Shown here: piece after piece, positions 1 to 8,705 of the stretch
Layout: each line of letters begins with the position of its first letter
Numbering within the stretch: position 1 is the stretch's first letter
Position numbers and translations under genes: made by a program
Notes under the pieces: model-generated
The model's input: only the letters and a program-made list of their open reading frames with translations
What the model was told of the DNA's origin: nothing
Databases searched by the model: none
Source of the DNA: Klenkia brasiliensis
Lineage (GTDB): Bacteria; Actinomycetota; Actinomycetes; Mycobacteriales; Geodermatophilaceae
Length of the DNA stretch: 64,000 nucleotides
Assembly: GCF_900100695.1 (NCBI RefSeq)
Contig: NZ_FNCF01000004.1
Span: 186,001-250,000, forward strand
Direction of reading: 5' to 3'

Positions 1-251
1 ACGCCTGGGTGCTGCGCGAGGGCGTCACCAACGTGGTGCGGCACTCGGCGGCCCGGCGCTGCCGGGTGCACTGGGACGCCGGGTGCCTGGAGGTCGTCGA
101 CGACGGCCGAGGGGTCGGCGTCACCGCCGCCGGCACCGGGCTGGCCGGTCTGCGGGCCCGGGCCGAGGCCGCCGGTGCGCGGCTGGTGTCCGGGCCGGTG
201 CCCGGCGGCGGGTACCGGCTGCGGCTGGTGGTCGGGTCGGGGGCCGCGTGA
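1..251 (+). CDS. Sensor histidine kinase, C-terminal end (partial)
   Basis: Only the ATP-binding end of a NarL-family (HisKA_3 type) sensor kinase is in the window; the 5' part lies upstream. The reading frame is open from base 3. The N-box is visible as REGVTNVVRHS and the G-boxes as DDGRGVG followed by GTGLAGLRARAEAAG, the usual order in LiaS/DesK-like kinases. Its stop overlaps the start of the response regulator by 4 bases (GTGA), so the two form one transcript and a cognate pair. The signal sensed cannot be judged because the sensor domain is missing. Confidence 0.88.
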   Translation, partial: AWVLREGVTNVVRHSAARRCRVHWDAGCLEVVDDGRGVGVTAAGTGLAGLRARAEAAGARLVSGPVPGGGYRLRLVVGSGAA

Positions 252-877
252 TCCGGGTGCTGCTGGCCGACGACCAGGCGCTGGTCCGCGGGGCGCTGGC
301 CGCGTTGCTGGACCTGGAGGCGGACCTCGAGGTGGTCGCCGAGGTCGGCCGCGGCGACCAGGTGGTGGCCGCCGTCCGGGAGCACGCGGTCGACGTCGCG
401 CTGGTCGACGTCCAGATGCCCGGGCTGGACGGCATCGCCGCCACTGCGCAGCTGCGCCGGGCGGTGCCGGGCTGCCGGGTGCTGGTGGTGACGACGTTCG
501 GCCGGCCGGGCTACCTGCGCCGCGCGGTGGACGCCGGTGCGGCCGGGTTCGTGGTCAAGGACACCCCGGCCCGGGAGCTGGCCGACGCGGTGCGCCGGGT
601 GCACGCCGGGCTGCGGGTGGTGGACCCCGTGCTGGCCGCGGAGACCCTCACCGCGGGGGACTCGCCGCTGTCCCAGCGGGAGACCGAGGTGCTGGCCGCC
701 GCGCAGGGCGGCGGGACGGTCGCCGACCTCGCCGCCGCGCTGCACCTGGCGCCGGGCACGGTGCGCAACCACCTGTCGGCCGCGATCGGCAAGACCGGTG
801 CCCGCACCCGCGCCGAGGCGGTGCGCATCGCCGACGCGAACGGCTGGCTCGGCGCCCCGCCTACCCTGGACCGGTGA
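248..877 (+). CDS. NarL/FixJ-family response regulator
   Basis: Two-component response regulator of 209 aa. The receiver domain (about 1-120) has the acidic pair D8/D9, the phospho-acceptor D54 (ALVDVQMPG) and the conserved lysine in VVKDTPARE. The C-terminal LuxR-type helix-turn-helix (about 140-200) reads LSQRETEVLAAA then APGTVRNHLSAAIGKTGART. The GTG start at 248 overlaps the kinase stop, and the stop overlaps the GTG of the following dihydrouridine synthase, so all three genes look co-transcribed. It should act as a DNA-binding regulator activated by the kinase upstream; targets cannot be told from the sequence. Confidence 0.93.
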   Translation: MIRVLLADDQALVRGALAALLDLEADLEVVAEVGRGDQVVAAVREHAVDVALVDVQMPGLDGIAATAQLRRAVPGCRVLVVTTFGRPGYLRRAVDAGAAGFVVKDTPARELADAVRRVHAGLRVVDPVLAAETLTAGDSPLSQRETEVLAAAQGGGTVADLAAALHLAPGTVRNHLSAAIGKTGARTRAEAVRIADANGWLGAPPTLDR

Positions 878-2049
878 CCGCCGTCCTCGACACCGCACCG
901 CCGCCGCCGCGGCCGGGCGCGCTGCCGCCGCTGCGGCTGGGCGCGCTGACCGTCGACCCGGCGGTGGTCCTCGCGCCGATGGCCGGCATCACCGGCCCCG
1001 CGTTCCGCACGCTGTGCCGCGAGTTCGGGGCCGGGCTCTACGTCTGCGAGATGATCACCACCCGGGCGCTGGTGGAGCGCAACGAGAAGACCCTGCGGAT
1101 GGTCCGGGCGACCACCGAGGAGCACGACGCGTTCTCCGTGCAGCTCTACGGCACCGACCCGGCCACCGTCGGGCGGGCGGTGGAGATGCTGGTCGACGAG
1201 TGCGTCGCCGGCACCCGGCCCGCCCACGTCGACCTCAACTTCGGCTGCCCGGTGCCCAAGGTGACCCGCAAGGGCGGCGGGTCGGCCCTGCCGTGGCGCC
1301 GCCGGCTCTTCGCCGACATCGTCGCCGCCGCCGTGCGCGCCGCGCGCGACGTGCCGGTCACCGTGAAGACCCGCATCGGCATCGACCCCGAGCACCACAC
1401 CTACCTCGACGCCGGCCGGATCGCCGCCGACGCCGGTGCCGCGGCCATCACGCTGCACGGCCGCACCGCCGACCAGCTCTACAGCGGGACGGCGGACTGG
1501 AGCTACATCTCCCGCCTGGTCGAGGCCGTGGACATCCCGGTGCTGGGCAACGGCGATGTCTGGGAGGCCGACGACGCGCTGCGGATGGTCGCCGAGACCG
1601 GGTGCGCCGGGGTCGTCGTCGGCCGCGGCTGCCTGGGCCGGCCCTGGCTGTTCGGCGACCTGGCCGCCGCCTTCGCCGGCTCCGCGCAGCGGGCGCTGCC
1701 GACCTTCGGCGAGGTGGCCGCGGTCATGCACCGGCACGCCACCCTGCTGGCCGACGAGCACGGCGAGGCGCACGGCTGCGCGGACTTCCGCAAGCACGTC
1801 GCCTGGTACACCAAGGGCTTCTCCGTCGGCTCCGAGGTGCGCCGGGCGCTGGCCATGGTCAGCTCGCTGGACGAGCTCGCCGGGCTGCTGGCCCGGGTGG
1901 AGGACCAGCCGTACCCGACCGCCGTCCTCGGCGCCCCGCGCGGCCGGACGTCGTCCCCGCGGCCGGTCGCGCTGCCTGAGGGCTGGTTGGACGACCGCGA
2001 CGACCCCCGGCCCCCGGCCGGGGCCGAGCTGGAGGTCAGCGGCGGGTGA
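874..2049 (+). CDS. dusB: tRNA dihydrouridine synthase, DusB type
   Basis: FMN-dependent enzyme reducing uridine to dihydrouridine in tRNA, 391 aa. The TIM-barrel core is preceded by a proline-rich tail of about 25 aa. Family signatures: APMAGITGPAFR near the N terminus, NFGCPVPKV followed by RKGGGSALP (the catalytic Cys loop), the FMN-phosphate region LHGRTADQLY, and GNGDVW then GVVVGRGCLGRPWLF. The C-terminal helical tRNA-binding domain contains FRKHVAWYTKGF. Start GTG 874 overlaps the regulator stop. Cytoplasmic housekeeping tRNA modification; co-location with a two-component system is probably incidental. Confidence 0.95.
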   Translation: MTAVLDTAPPPPRPGALPPLRLGALTVDPAVVLAPMAGITGPAFRTLCREFGAGLYVCEMITTRALVERNEKTLRMVRATTEEHDAFSVQLYGTDPATVGRAVEMLVDECVAGTRPAHVDLNFGCPVPKVTRKGGGSALPWRRRLFADIVAAAVRAARDVPVTVKTRIGIDPEHHTYLDAGRIAADAGAAAITLHGRTADQLYSGTADWSYISRLVEAVDIPVLGNGDVWEADDALRMVAETGCAGVVVGRGCLGRPWLFGDLAAAFAGSAQRALPTFGEVAAVMHRHATLLADEHGEAHGCADFRKHVAWYTKGFSVGSEVRRALAMVSSLDELAGLLARVEDQPYPTAVLGAPRGRTSSPRPVALPEGWLDDRDDPRPPAGAELEVSGG

Positions 2050-2495
2050 GCGGCGCCCCGGAGTACCTCTACGACGACGACCCGCAGCCGCTGCACGCGG
2101 GTCCCGGCCGCTCCCGCCGTGGCCTGCTGCTGGCCATCGGGGTGGGCACGGTCGCGGTCGCGGTCGGCGCCGTCGTCGCGCTGCCGCTGCTGCAGGGCAC
2201 CGCCGGTGAGCAGGCGAGCCAGGTGGCCGACGTGTTCAGCCGGGCGCTGGCCGCCGGCGACTCCGAGACCGCGTGGGGCCTGCTGTGCCAGGACGAGCAG
2301 ACCCGGCTGCAGCCGGACCAGGTGGCGGGGGAGTACCTGCGGCCCGGGACGCCGACCGTCGGCACGCCGGTCCGCGGCACCGGCGAGGAGCGCACCGAGC
2401 AGGTCCCGGTCACCTGGGACGACGGGGGCGCGGTGACCACCGTCGAGCTGACGGTCGTCCCCGAGGACGGCGCGAGGGTCTGCGGCCTGTCCTGA
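2046..2495 (+). CDS. Small membrane-anchored hypothetical protein
   Basis: 149 aa starting at GTG 2046 inside the stop of dusB. A short acidic N terminus (EYLYDDDPQP) and a basic patch precede one membrane segment at about 28-50 (LLLAIGVGTVAVAVGAVVAL). The remaining 95 residues are predicted extracytoplasmic. The C-terminal part has a DUF4878/NTF2-like flavour (VADVFSRALAAGDSETAWGLL...), with two cysteines (LLCQDE and the terminal VCGLS) that could form a disulfide. I do not recognise a named family. It is a typical actinobacterial lumazine-like or NTF2-like exported protein of unknown role. Confidence 0.75.
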   Translation: MSGAPEYLYDDDPQPLHAGPGRSRRGLLLAIGVGTVAVAVGAVVALPLLQGTAGEQASQVADVFSRALAAGDSETAWGLLCQDEQTRLQPDQVAGEYLRPGTPTVGTPVRGTGEERTEQVPVTWDDGGAVTTVELTVVPEDGARVCGLS

Positions 2496-2529
2496 CCGCG
2501 GCACGGCCGGGCGTGGTACCCATGTCGGC

Positions 2530-3150
2530 ATGGTCGGAGGCTTCGTCGGGCGCGCCGTGGGCGCCGCCGTGCTCGCCGTCGCCCTGGTGGTCGTCTCCAC
2601 GGCCGCCGCGATCTGGTGGACCGCCCGGCAGGACTCCGAGCCCCCGTCCGACGCGATCGTCGTGCTGGGGTCGGCGCAGTACAACGGCGTCCCCAGCTCG
2701 ATCTTCGAGGCCCGGCTGGAGCACGCGCTGCAGCTGTGGCGCGAGGGCGTGGCGCCGGTGGTGGTGACCGTCGGCGGGAAGCGCGGCGGCGACGAGTTCA
2801 CCGAGGCCGAGGCCGGCCGCGACTACCTGGAGCAGGCCGGCGTCCCGGCCGAGGACCTGGTGCCGGTGACCGACGGCGTCGACACCCTGGAGAGCATGCG
2901 GCTGGTCGCCGCGGAGTTCGGCCAGCGCGGCTGGAGCACCGCCGTGCTGGTCACCGACCCGTGGCACGCGATGCGCGCCGAGCGGATGGCCGAGGACTCC
3001 GGCATCGACGCGGCCAGCTCGCCGACCCGGCAGGGCCCGGCCGTGCAGACCCGCACCACGCAGTTCCGCTACATCCTCCGGGAGACCGCGGCCTACCTGC
3101 TCTACCGCGTCACCGGCGAGAGCGTCGCCGGCGCCCCGGGCATCGGGTGA
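2530..3150 (+). CDS. YdcF-family (DUF218) membrane-anchored protein
   Basis: 206 aa. An N-terminal transmembrane anchor (about 8-32) is followed by a DUF218/ElyC-SanA-YdcF domain. The typical opening is DAIVVLGSAQYNG, then LEHALQLWREG, VVTVGGKRGGDEFTEAEAG, DTLESMRL and LVTDPWHAMRAERM. SanA/ElyC relatives are envelope proteins connected with peptidoglycan or undecaprenyl-lipid physiology, but the biochemical reaction of this subgroup is unsettled. ATG 2530 is chosen because it directly precedes the hydrophobic anchor; an upstream ATG at 2522 is out of frame. It stands alone, 34 bases after the previous gene. Confidence 0.88.
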   Translation: MVGGFVGRAVGAAVLAVALVVVSTAAAIWWTARQDSEPPSDAIVVLGSAQYNGVPSSIFEARLEHALQLWREGVAPVVVTVGGKRGGDEFTEAEAGRDYLEQAGVPAEDLVPVTDGVDTLESMRLVAAEFGQRGWSTAVLVTDPWHAMRAERMAEDSGIDAASSPTRQGPAVQTRTTQFRYILRETAAYLLYRVTGESVAGAPGIG

Positions 3151-3220
3151 GCTCCGTCCACACCGCGGGCCGTGCCGGGCAGCACGCTGGGATGATGGTC
3201 GGGGAGCAGGAGGGGGAGCG

Positions 3221-3685
3221 GTGCTGGTGCTGGGCGAGACCATGACCGACGGGGTGCGCGACAAGCTGACCCCCGTCCTCGCCGACGGTGCCGTCGTGGC
3301 CTCCCTGCGGTCGCGGGGCTGGCAGGAGACCGTTGCGGCGACCGTCGGCGACCGGGCCTGGACCTACCGCGGCGAGCGCGACCAGCTCCTCGCCCAGCAG
3401 GACGACGACGCAGCCGCCCGGTTCCGGGCCCGGCGCACCGGGTTCGCGACCGACCTGTGGGAGATCGAGCTGCACGAGGAGCCGGTGGCGATGGAGCTGG
3501 TGTCGGCCGCGCACGGGACGCACCGGTTCACCAGCGGCGGCCGGGTGCTGGGCACCACGTCGGCCACGTCCTGGACCGCCGCCCTGTCGTTGGACCCGGC
3601 CCCCGGGGTGCCGCTGGACCAGCAGGTGTTCCTGCTCTGGGTCGCCCTGGTCACCCGGCGGCGCACCCGGCCGGTGGCCGTCTGA
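3221..3685 (+). CDS. Conserved hypothetical protein upstream of dnaG
   Basis: 154 aa from GTG 3221, with a strong purine-rich ribosome-binding site (aggagggggag) 6-10 bases before it. The sequence is soluble and beta-rich ([36 protein letters not shown]), with a mildly hydrophobic C-terminal helix ([13 protein letters not shown]). The fold resembles tubby-like or LURP-one-like beta sheets, but this is only an impression and I do not assign a family. The stop codon shares a base with the dnaG start, so it is probably translated together with primase. Confidence 0.72.
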   Translation: MLVLGETMTDGVRDKLTPVLADGAVVASLRSRGWQETVAATVGDRAWTYRGERDQLLAQQDDDAAARFRARRTGFATDLWEIELHEEPVAMELVSAAHGTHRFTSGGRVLGTTSATSWTAALSLDPAPGVPLDQQVFLLWVALVTRRRTRPVAV

Positions 3686-5577
3686 TGGCCGGTCGCGGGC
3701 GGATCCGGGCCGCCGACATCGCCACCGTGCGCGAGCGGGCCAAGATCGACGAGGTCGTCGGCGAGCACCTGCAGCTCAAGCGGGCCGGCGGCGGGTCGCT
3801 CAAGGGCCTGTGCCCCTTCCACGACGAGAAGTCGCCCTCGTTCCACGTCACCCCGACCCGGGGCCTGTTCCACTGCTTCGGCTGCGGCGCCGGCGGCGAC
3901 GTCATCAAGTTCGTGCAGGACATCGACCACCTGACCTTCAGCGAGGCCGTCGAACTGCTGGCGGGGCGGGCCGGCGTCCAGCTGCAGTACGAGGACGACG
4001 GCGGCCGGCCCACCGGCGCCCCCGACCGGGCCGCGGCCGGCCAGCGCGCCCGGCTGGTCGCCGCCAACACCGCCGCCGCGGAGTTCTACCGCGCCCAGCT
4101 GGCCACCCCCGACGCCGCGATCGCCCGCACCTTCCTGGCCCAGCGCGGGTTCACCCGCGAGATGGCCGCCGACTTCGACTGCGGCTTCGCCCCGGCCGGC
4201 TGGGATACCCTGACCAAGCACCTGCGGCAGGCCGGGTTCAGCCAGCAGGAGCTGGAGACCGCGGGCCTGTCCAAGCAGTCCTCGCGCGGCACCTACATCG
4301 ACAGGTTCCACCGCCGGCTGCTGTGGCCCATCCGGGACATCACCGGCGACGTCATCGGGTTCGGCGCCCGCAAGCTCGCCGACGACGACCCGGGCCCGAA
4401 GTACCTCAACACCCCCGAGACACCGCTGTACAAGAAGTCGACGGTGCTCTACGGCGTGGAGCGGGCCAAGCGCGACATCGCCCGCCAGCACCGCGCCGTC
4501 GTCGTCGAGGGCTACACCGACGTGATGGCCTGCCACATTGCCGGTGTCACCACCGCGGTCGCCTCCTGCGGCACGGCCTTCGGTGCCGAGCACATCAACG
4601 TGCTGCGCCGGTTGCTCATGGACCAGGACGAGTTCCGCGGTGAGGTCGTCTACTGCTTCGACGGCGACAAGGCGGGCCAGGCCGCCGCGATGAAGACCTT
4701 CGCCGAGGACCAGCGCTTCGTCGGGCAGACCTTCGTCGCCGTCGAGCCCGACGGCCGCGACCCCTGCGAGCTGCGCCAGGCGCACGGCGACGCCGCCGTC
4801 CGCGACCTGGTCGCCCGGCGTGTGCCGCTGATCGCCTTCGTGCTCAAGACGACCCTGGCCGATTACGACCTGGACACCGTCGAGGGCCGGGTGCACGCCC
4901 TGGACAAGGCGGTCCCGATGGTCGCCCAGATCAAGGACCACGCGCTGCGGCCGGCCTACGCCCGCCAGCTCGCCGGCATGCTCGGCAACACCGACGAGGC
5001 CGAGGTGCTCGAGCGGGTGCGGGCCGCGACCGGCGAGGGTGCGCCGTCCGCACGGCCGCGGTCGCGCCCCAAGGCGCCGGCCCGCACCGCCGACGACGCC
5101 GCCGCCGAGATCGAGCGGGAGGCGGTCAAGACCGCGCTGCAGTGCCCGGAGCTGGCCGGCCCGGCCTTCGACGCGATCGCCCCGGAGTCCTGGACGCACG
5201 CCGACTACGCGGCGGTGGCCGTCGCCGTGGCCGCCGCGGGCGGTGCGGCCTCGGCCACCGTCAGCGGCGCCGCGTGGGTGGACCAGGTGGGCCAGCACGC
5301 CGGCACCGACGACGTCCGGCGGCTGCTGCCCGCGCTGGCCGTGGAGCCGCTGAAGTCCCCGGCCGACGAGCCCGACAGCGGGTACGTGCACGCGGTGCTG
5401 GCCCGGCTGCAGGAGATGGCCGCCGTGCGCCGGGTGGCCGCGCTCAAGGGCCGGCTGCAGCGGATGAACCCGGTGGAGTCCGCCGACGAGTACACCAAGG
5501 TGTTCGGCCAGCTCGTCGCGCTCGAGCAGGAGGCGCGGGCGCTGCGCGAACGGGCCATCGGCGGTCTCTCGGCGTGA
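3685..5577 (+). CDS. dnaG: DNA primase
   Basis: Makes RNA primers for lagging-strand and initiating DNA synthesis at the replication fork; 630 aa, full family length. The N-terminal CHC2 zinc domain (about 40-65) reads [13 protein letters not shown] then [10 protein letters not shown]. The catalytic core contains the DnaG motif [13 protein letters not shown], the TOPRIM glutamate in [11 protein letters not shown] and the metal-binding FDGDKAGQ. The C-terminal helicase-binding region (from about 480) is degenerate, as usual in actinobacteria. ATG 3685 overlaps the previous stop by one base. Confidence 0.97.
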   Translation: MAGRGRIRAADIATVRERAKIDEVVGEHLQLKRAGGGSLKGLCPFHDEKSPSFHVTPTRGLFHCFGCGAGGDVIKFVQDIDHLTFSEAVELLAGRAGVQLQYEDDGGRPTGAPDRAAAGQRARLVAANTAAAEFYRAQLATPDAAIARTFLAQRGFTREMAADFDCGFAPAGWDTLTKHLRQAGFSQQELETAGLSKQSSRGTYIDRFHRRLLWPIRDITGDVIGFGARKLADDDPGPKYLNTPETPLYKKSTVLYGVERAKRDIARQHRAVVVEGYTDVMACHIAGVTTAVASCGTAFGAEHINVLRRLLMDQDEFRGEVVYCFDGDKAGQAAAMKTFAEDQRFVGQTFVAVEPDGRDPCELRQAHGDAAVRDLVARRVPLIAFVLKTTLADYDLDTVEGRVHALDKAVPMVAQIKDHALRPAYARQLAGMLGNTDEAEVLERVRAATGEGAPSARPRSRPKAPARTADDAAAEIEREAVKTALQCPELAGPAFDAIAPESWTHADYAAVAVAVAAAGGAASATVSGAAWVDQVGQHAGTDDVRRLLPALAVEPLKSPADEPDSGYVHAVLARLQEMAAVRRVAALKGRLQRMNPVESADEYTKVFGQLVALEQEARALRERAIGGLSA

Positions 5578-6110
5578 ACCCGTTCCGCCGGCTGGTGCAG
5601 CGCTTCGGCCGCCCGCCCGCCGAGGTGGTCACCGCGGCCGGCGACGAGGACGTGCTGGCCTGGGGCTCGCGGGCCGGGGGCGGCTGGCTGGTCGCGAGCT
5701 CGGTCGGGCTGCGCGCGGTCCCCGGCGGTGAGGTGCTGCCCTGGCACCTGGTCGGGCACGCCCGCTGGACCGCGGCGGACGGGGGCGGGTCCTTCGCCGT
5801 CACGCCGCTGGTGGAGGTCGAGCCGGGGGTGCAGGCCCGGGGCCCGGTGACCCGGTACGTGCTGGAGGACGCCGGGGAGCTCCCGGCCGTCGTGCGGCGG
5901 CGGGTCGACCAGACCGTGGTGGCCAGCAGGCGGCACCCGCTTCCGGCCGGGGGCGGCGTGCTCCTGGTCGCCCGGCGGGTGCCCGGTCAGGCCGCGCGGG
6001 AGTGGAGCGTCGTGTTCGACGACGACGCCGACCGCGACGACCCCGCGGCGCGCGAGGTCGCCCGGGCGCGGCTGGCCGAGGCCGTGGACGGCGAGGACGC
6101 CACCCGCTGA
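5574..6110 (+). CDS. Conserved hypothetical protein downstream of dnaG
   Basis: 178 aa starting at GTG 5574 within the dnaG stop (GTGA overlap), so co-translated with primase. Composition is beta-rich without signal peptide or membrane segment: AAGDEDVLAWGSRAGGGWLV, LRAVPGGEVLPWHLVGHARW, and a charged C terminus rich in Asp and Arg. The pattern (a value is looked up, shifted and returned by short beta strands) resembles the actinobacterial PH-like or small-beta hypothetical proteins often found beside dnaG. No catalytic motif is visible; function unknown. Confidence 0.75.
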   Translation: MNPFRRLVQRFGRPPAEVVTAAGDEDVLAWGSRAGGGWLVASSVGLRAVPGGEVLPWHLVGHARWTAADGGGSFAVTPLVEVEPGVQARGPVTRYVLEDAGELPAVVRRRVDQTVVASRRHPLPAGGGVLLVARRVPGQAAREWSVVFDDDADRDDPAAREVARARLAEAVDGEDATR

Positions 6111-6111
6111 G

Positions 6112-6312
6112 TCAGCGGCCGCGCAGCTGGGTGCGGAGGTCGGAGACGGCGTGGTCGGCCTGGGCCCGCAGGGTGCCGGCGGCCGACTGCAGCCGCGGGT
6201 CGTCCTTGGCGTGCTCGTAGGCGCGGCGGATCTGCTCGTACCGCTCGCGGCCGGCACGCGCGCCCAGCACGTACCCGGCGCCGAAGCCGGCGAGGAAGGA
6301 CAACTTGGCCAC
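6112..6312 (-). CDS. YtxH-like small protein
   Basis: 66 aa, GTG start at 6312 with an AGGAGG about 8 bases upstream. A short glycine-rich hydrophobic N terminus (LSFLAGFGAGYVLGARAGRE) leads into the basic GRERYEQIRRAYEHAK helix and an amphipathic C-terminal helix. This is the architecture of YtxH/stress-linked small membrane-associated proteins common in actinobacteria. It converges on the gene after dnaG with one base between the stops. Role unknown. Confidence 0.82.
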   Translation of the reverse strand: MAKLSFLAGFGAGYVLGARAGRERYEQIRRAYEHAKDDPRLQSAAGTLRAQADHAVSDLRTQLRGR

Positions 6313-6404
6313 GGGGGAGACCTCCTGGGGGGTGGCGGGGGACGTCCGACGCTACCGGCCCGACACGCCCGGGGGCCGCCCCCGGGGGGTCCGCCCGCGT
6401 GGGG

Positions 6405-6410
6405 TAATCT
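6405..6410 (+). promoter_or_regulatory. Candidate -10 of the tRNA-Asn promoter
   Basis: TAATCT lies 19 bases before the mature tRNA 5' end, a reasonable -10 hexamer in otherwise extremely GC-rich DNA. No convincing -35 can be seen about 17 bases upstream. Confidence 0.4.
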
Positions 6411-6429
6411 CGGGACCCGCACGACACGG

Positions 6430-6502
6430 TCCCCCGTAGCTCAATTGGCAGAGCATTCGACTGTTAATCGAACGGTTTCTGGTTCGAGTCCAGACGGGGG
6501 AG
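6430..6502 (+). tRNA. tRNA-Asn (GUU)
   Basis: 73 nt cloverleaf: acceptor arm TCCCCCG pairs with CGGGGGA (6495-6501), D-arm GCTC...GAGC, anticodon stem TTCGA/TCGAA with loop CTGTTAA (anticodon GTT at 6463-6465), and T-arm with GGTTCGAGTCC. CCA is not encoded. The 3' half is duplicated at 29137-29172, marking this gene as the attachment target of a genomic island. Confidence 0.97.
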
Positions 6503-6503
6503 C
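6468..6503 (+). repeat. attL: 36-bp direct repeat, 3' half of tRNA-Asn
   Basis: The 36 bases from the anticodon-stem 3' strand to one base past the tRNA end match 29137-29172 exactly. The bases on either side differ (A versus C before, C versus A after). It is the left boundary of the island and leaves the tRNA gene intact. Confidence 0.92.
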
Positions 6504-6532
6504 CTGACCTGCAGGTATGGCCTGCAGAGCCT

Positions 6533-6584
6533 CCACCAGACATCATCAATGCACCGGAAACGATGCGGAGATGATGTCTGGTGG
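6533..6584. repeat. Perfect 15-bp inverted repeat at the island left end
   Basis: Arms 6533-6547 and 6570-6584 are exact reverse complements (ccaccagacatcatc / gatgatgtctggtgg) around a 22-base spacer. It lies 30 bases past attL and overlaps the GTG of the integrase remnant. It could act as a terminator for the tRNA transcript or as a recombination-protein site; no U-tract follows. Confidence 0.7.
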
Positions 6585-6733
6585 GCGCAGGTCGACCCCC
6601 GTTGCCCGTCGGCACCTACGGGAAGATCTCCTTCCTGCCCACCGAGGGCGGGGCGGTCATCGCTCGGGCCCGGTTCCGTGACATCGGCCGCAAGGTCGTC
6701 AGCGCCGAGGCCGCCACCGTGCTGGGCCGGTGA
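6581..6733 (+). pseudogene. Integrase N-terminal remnant
   Basis: An open frame from GTG 6581 encodes 50 residues beginning GAGRPPLPVGTYGKI and continuing ...ARARFRDIGRKVV before a stop at 6731. The PPLP-G-T-YGKI start and the xxARARFRD strand are typical of the first beta strands of actinobacterial tyrosine integrases, whose full length is about 400 aa. The SAM-like core-binding and catalytic domains are absent, so it is a stub left by deletion. Its place, just inside attL at a tRNA, is where such integrases normally sit. The family match is by eye. Confidence 0.6.
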
Positions 6734-6755
6734 GCGACCTCGGCGCTGGGCCCGG

Positions 6756-6959
6756 TCAGGAGACGGCGAGAGCGGCAGCGAGGGCTGCCGACCGCTTGGC
6801 CTCCCACCAGCGGTCACACTCGCTTTCCTCGTAAAGGACCCGGCGACCCACCTTGACCCCGGCCGGCCCGATACCGGCGTGGCGCCAGTAGCGGACCGTG
6901 GCCGGGCTCGTGCGGAAGCGGGCGGCGACGTCGTCGGTGGTGAGCAGTGGGCTCGGCAT
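6756..6959 (-). CDS. Excisionase-like helix-turn-helix protein
   Basis: 67 aa from ATG 6959. Helix-turn-helix of the MerR/AlpA/excisionase class: LLTTDDVAARFRTSPATVRY, then WRHAGIGPAGVKVGRRVLYE, the wing that inserts into the minor groove, and a WWEAK helix. Such proteins direct excision of tRNA-integrated elements or regulate their genes. It lies next to the integrase remnant and relaxase fragment, as in actinomycete integrative elements (AICEs), though in opposite orientation to the integrase stub. It appears intact, but without an integrase its original role is probably lost. Confidence 0.82.
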   Translation of the reverse strand: MPSPLLTTDDVAARFRTSPATVRYWRHAGIGPAGVKVGRRVLYEESECDRWWEAKRSAALAAALAVS

Positions 6960-7117
6960 GGTGCTCCTCCTCGGATCACGTGCTGGACACCTGCCCAGGC
7001 GTTGGACATTGCGGCCGGCTGCCGGTTGCGCCGGGGTGACATCTGCTGCCCGGCCGACTGCACGCACGTCACCCCGACCGAGCGGGCGGCCGGGGACTGC
7101 AGGAGATGAAGATGCAT

Positions 7118-8705
7118 TCAGCGACGGGGCCCCGGACGAGCAGGGGTGCGGTGCGTCAGAACACTGCGGTCGTGGCGCAGCGCAGCAGCCACCAACCGCC
7201 CTATCTGGGTCGGCGGCTCGAGCTGGTGCTCGGCGACGCCGGCTGGTTCGTCCGCGTCCACGACGCCGCCCAGCGAGGGCGCACCCATGACCAGGGTCGC
7301 CGCGGGAGCCACAGGGGCGGGGATGTCCAGGTCCTGGCCGCCGGGGTCGGGGGGCGCTGCGCCGGGTTGCACATGTTCGGCAAGACGCCACCACAGGGCA
7401 GCCGCCGGCAGCTCGTCGGGCAGCGATGTCGCGGTCATCGCAGCCAGCAGGGACGCACTGGCCGGGTCGCCCATCTGAAGATCGGCCAGCTGGTCCAGCA
7501 GGACCGGCCAGTGGGGATCCGCCGTGATGTCGGGCGCGGCGTCGCGAAGGCGCTCGGCCCAGCGTCCGGAGTCCGGGGTCCTGCTGCCGACGCAGCGGCC
7601 GACGCTGTCATCGAGCTGCTGTTGGTGGGCTGCGTCGGTGGCGATGGTGCTCGTGGCGCCGGTTGATCGGAGGTCGGAGGGGTCGGTGCCGGTGGCAGCC
7701 CGCCAGACCGCGAGGTCACGGACGAGCTCCGGATCGCCGGTCAGTGGCCGCGCCCAGGCCGGTGCCGTGACAGTGGTCCATCCTGCCGCGGTGTTCGCGA
7801 CGGCCTGAGCGTGGTCCCGCACCCTCTCCACCCGGCGGGCCAGGTAGCCACCCCAGATCGGATCGCCGGCGAGCGGGTGGGGAATCGCCGGGAGCCAGGG
7901 AAGGGGCGGTGGGTCATCCGGTGCCGGTGTCCCGATGCGCCAGTCCAGAACTGCGGCCGCATCGGCGGCGTCCTGCAGGCCGCGCGGGTCGTCGGCGGCC
8001 TCGCGCGGGACCCGGACTGGGTCGTATCCGGCGGCGGCGTGCAGGGTCAGGGCTGCTCGCAGCGTGGGGTAGGCCGGTGCGCTGGTCAGGCCCGGGACGG
8101 TGGTCTCGGCGGCACGGTCGATGGCGGCCAGCTCGTCGGCCTTGAGCTGGTCCTCCGCGGCGGTGGTGAGCGAGTGCACGTAGCGGCCGACCTCGGTCAC
8201 GAGCTGCAAGGCCGGGTCGTGCTGGTCGGCGGCGATGCGGGTGGCCGTCGTCGGTGCGTCGTCGCGGGCCAGGATGCGCCGCAGGACCTCCACCGCGGTG
8301 GGGGGAAGGACGCCGTCGCGGGTGATAGCGGTGTGGGGGTCGCCGTCGCCGGTCACGGTGACGAAGGCGTGGTTCGTGTGCCGGCCGCGGGTGAGCGCGA
8401 CGTAGAGCAGCTGACGCGACTCGGTGCCGGCGACGACGGTGTAGCTGGTGTCCGCGGTGACGCCTTGGGCGCCGTGGACGGTGGTGGCGTAGCCGAGGGC
8501 GAGGTGAGCGGCGACGTAGTCGGGCGGCAGGGTGACCAGTGCAGCGGTGCTGGTGTGGACGACGTCCACGGCACCGGAGGGTCGGACGGCGGCGATGGTC
8601 CAGCGGTCGCCGTTGCCCTGCGCAGTGTGGTCGCTGGCCCATCGATCGCGGGCGGACGCGGCGGCCACAACCCAGCACCCGGTCCCTCGACCTGCGGTCC
8701 GGGGT
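7118..8705 (-). pseudogene. TraA/TrwC-type relaxase-helicase, C-terminal fragment
   Basis: The frame is open for about 525 residues but starts in the middle of a conserved domain. The first recognisable part is the end of a RecD-like helicase: GDRWTIAAVR, TLPPDYVAAHLALGYATT, HGAQGVTADTSYTVV, and the motif VI-like YVALTRGRHTNHAFV. A relaxase (His-hydrophobe-His metal site) and Walker A/B motifs would normally precede it over about 900-1,000 residues; all are missing. Upstream, the frame runs straight into dedA. The rest is the low-complexity Ala/Asp-rich tail usual in these conjugation proteins. It is best read as the 3' relic of a conjugative relaxase deleted when the cargo joined. Confidence 0.8.

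Noticed and set aside
511-1797. 428-codon minus-strand frame
   Set aside because: Antisense of the response regulator and dusB; low-complexity Arg/Gly/Pro translation typical of GC-rich shadow frames.
3364-5391. 675-codon minus-strand frame opposite dnaG
   Set aside because: Shadow of dnaG; no domain pattern.
6549-7109. 186-codon plus-strand frame
   Set aside because: It covers the integrase remnant in another frame and the antisense of the excisionase gene; composition is arginine-rich shadow translation.
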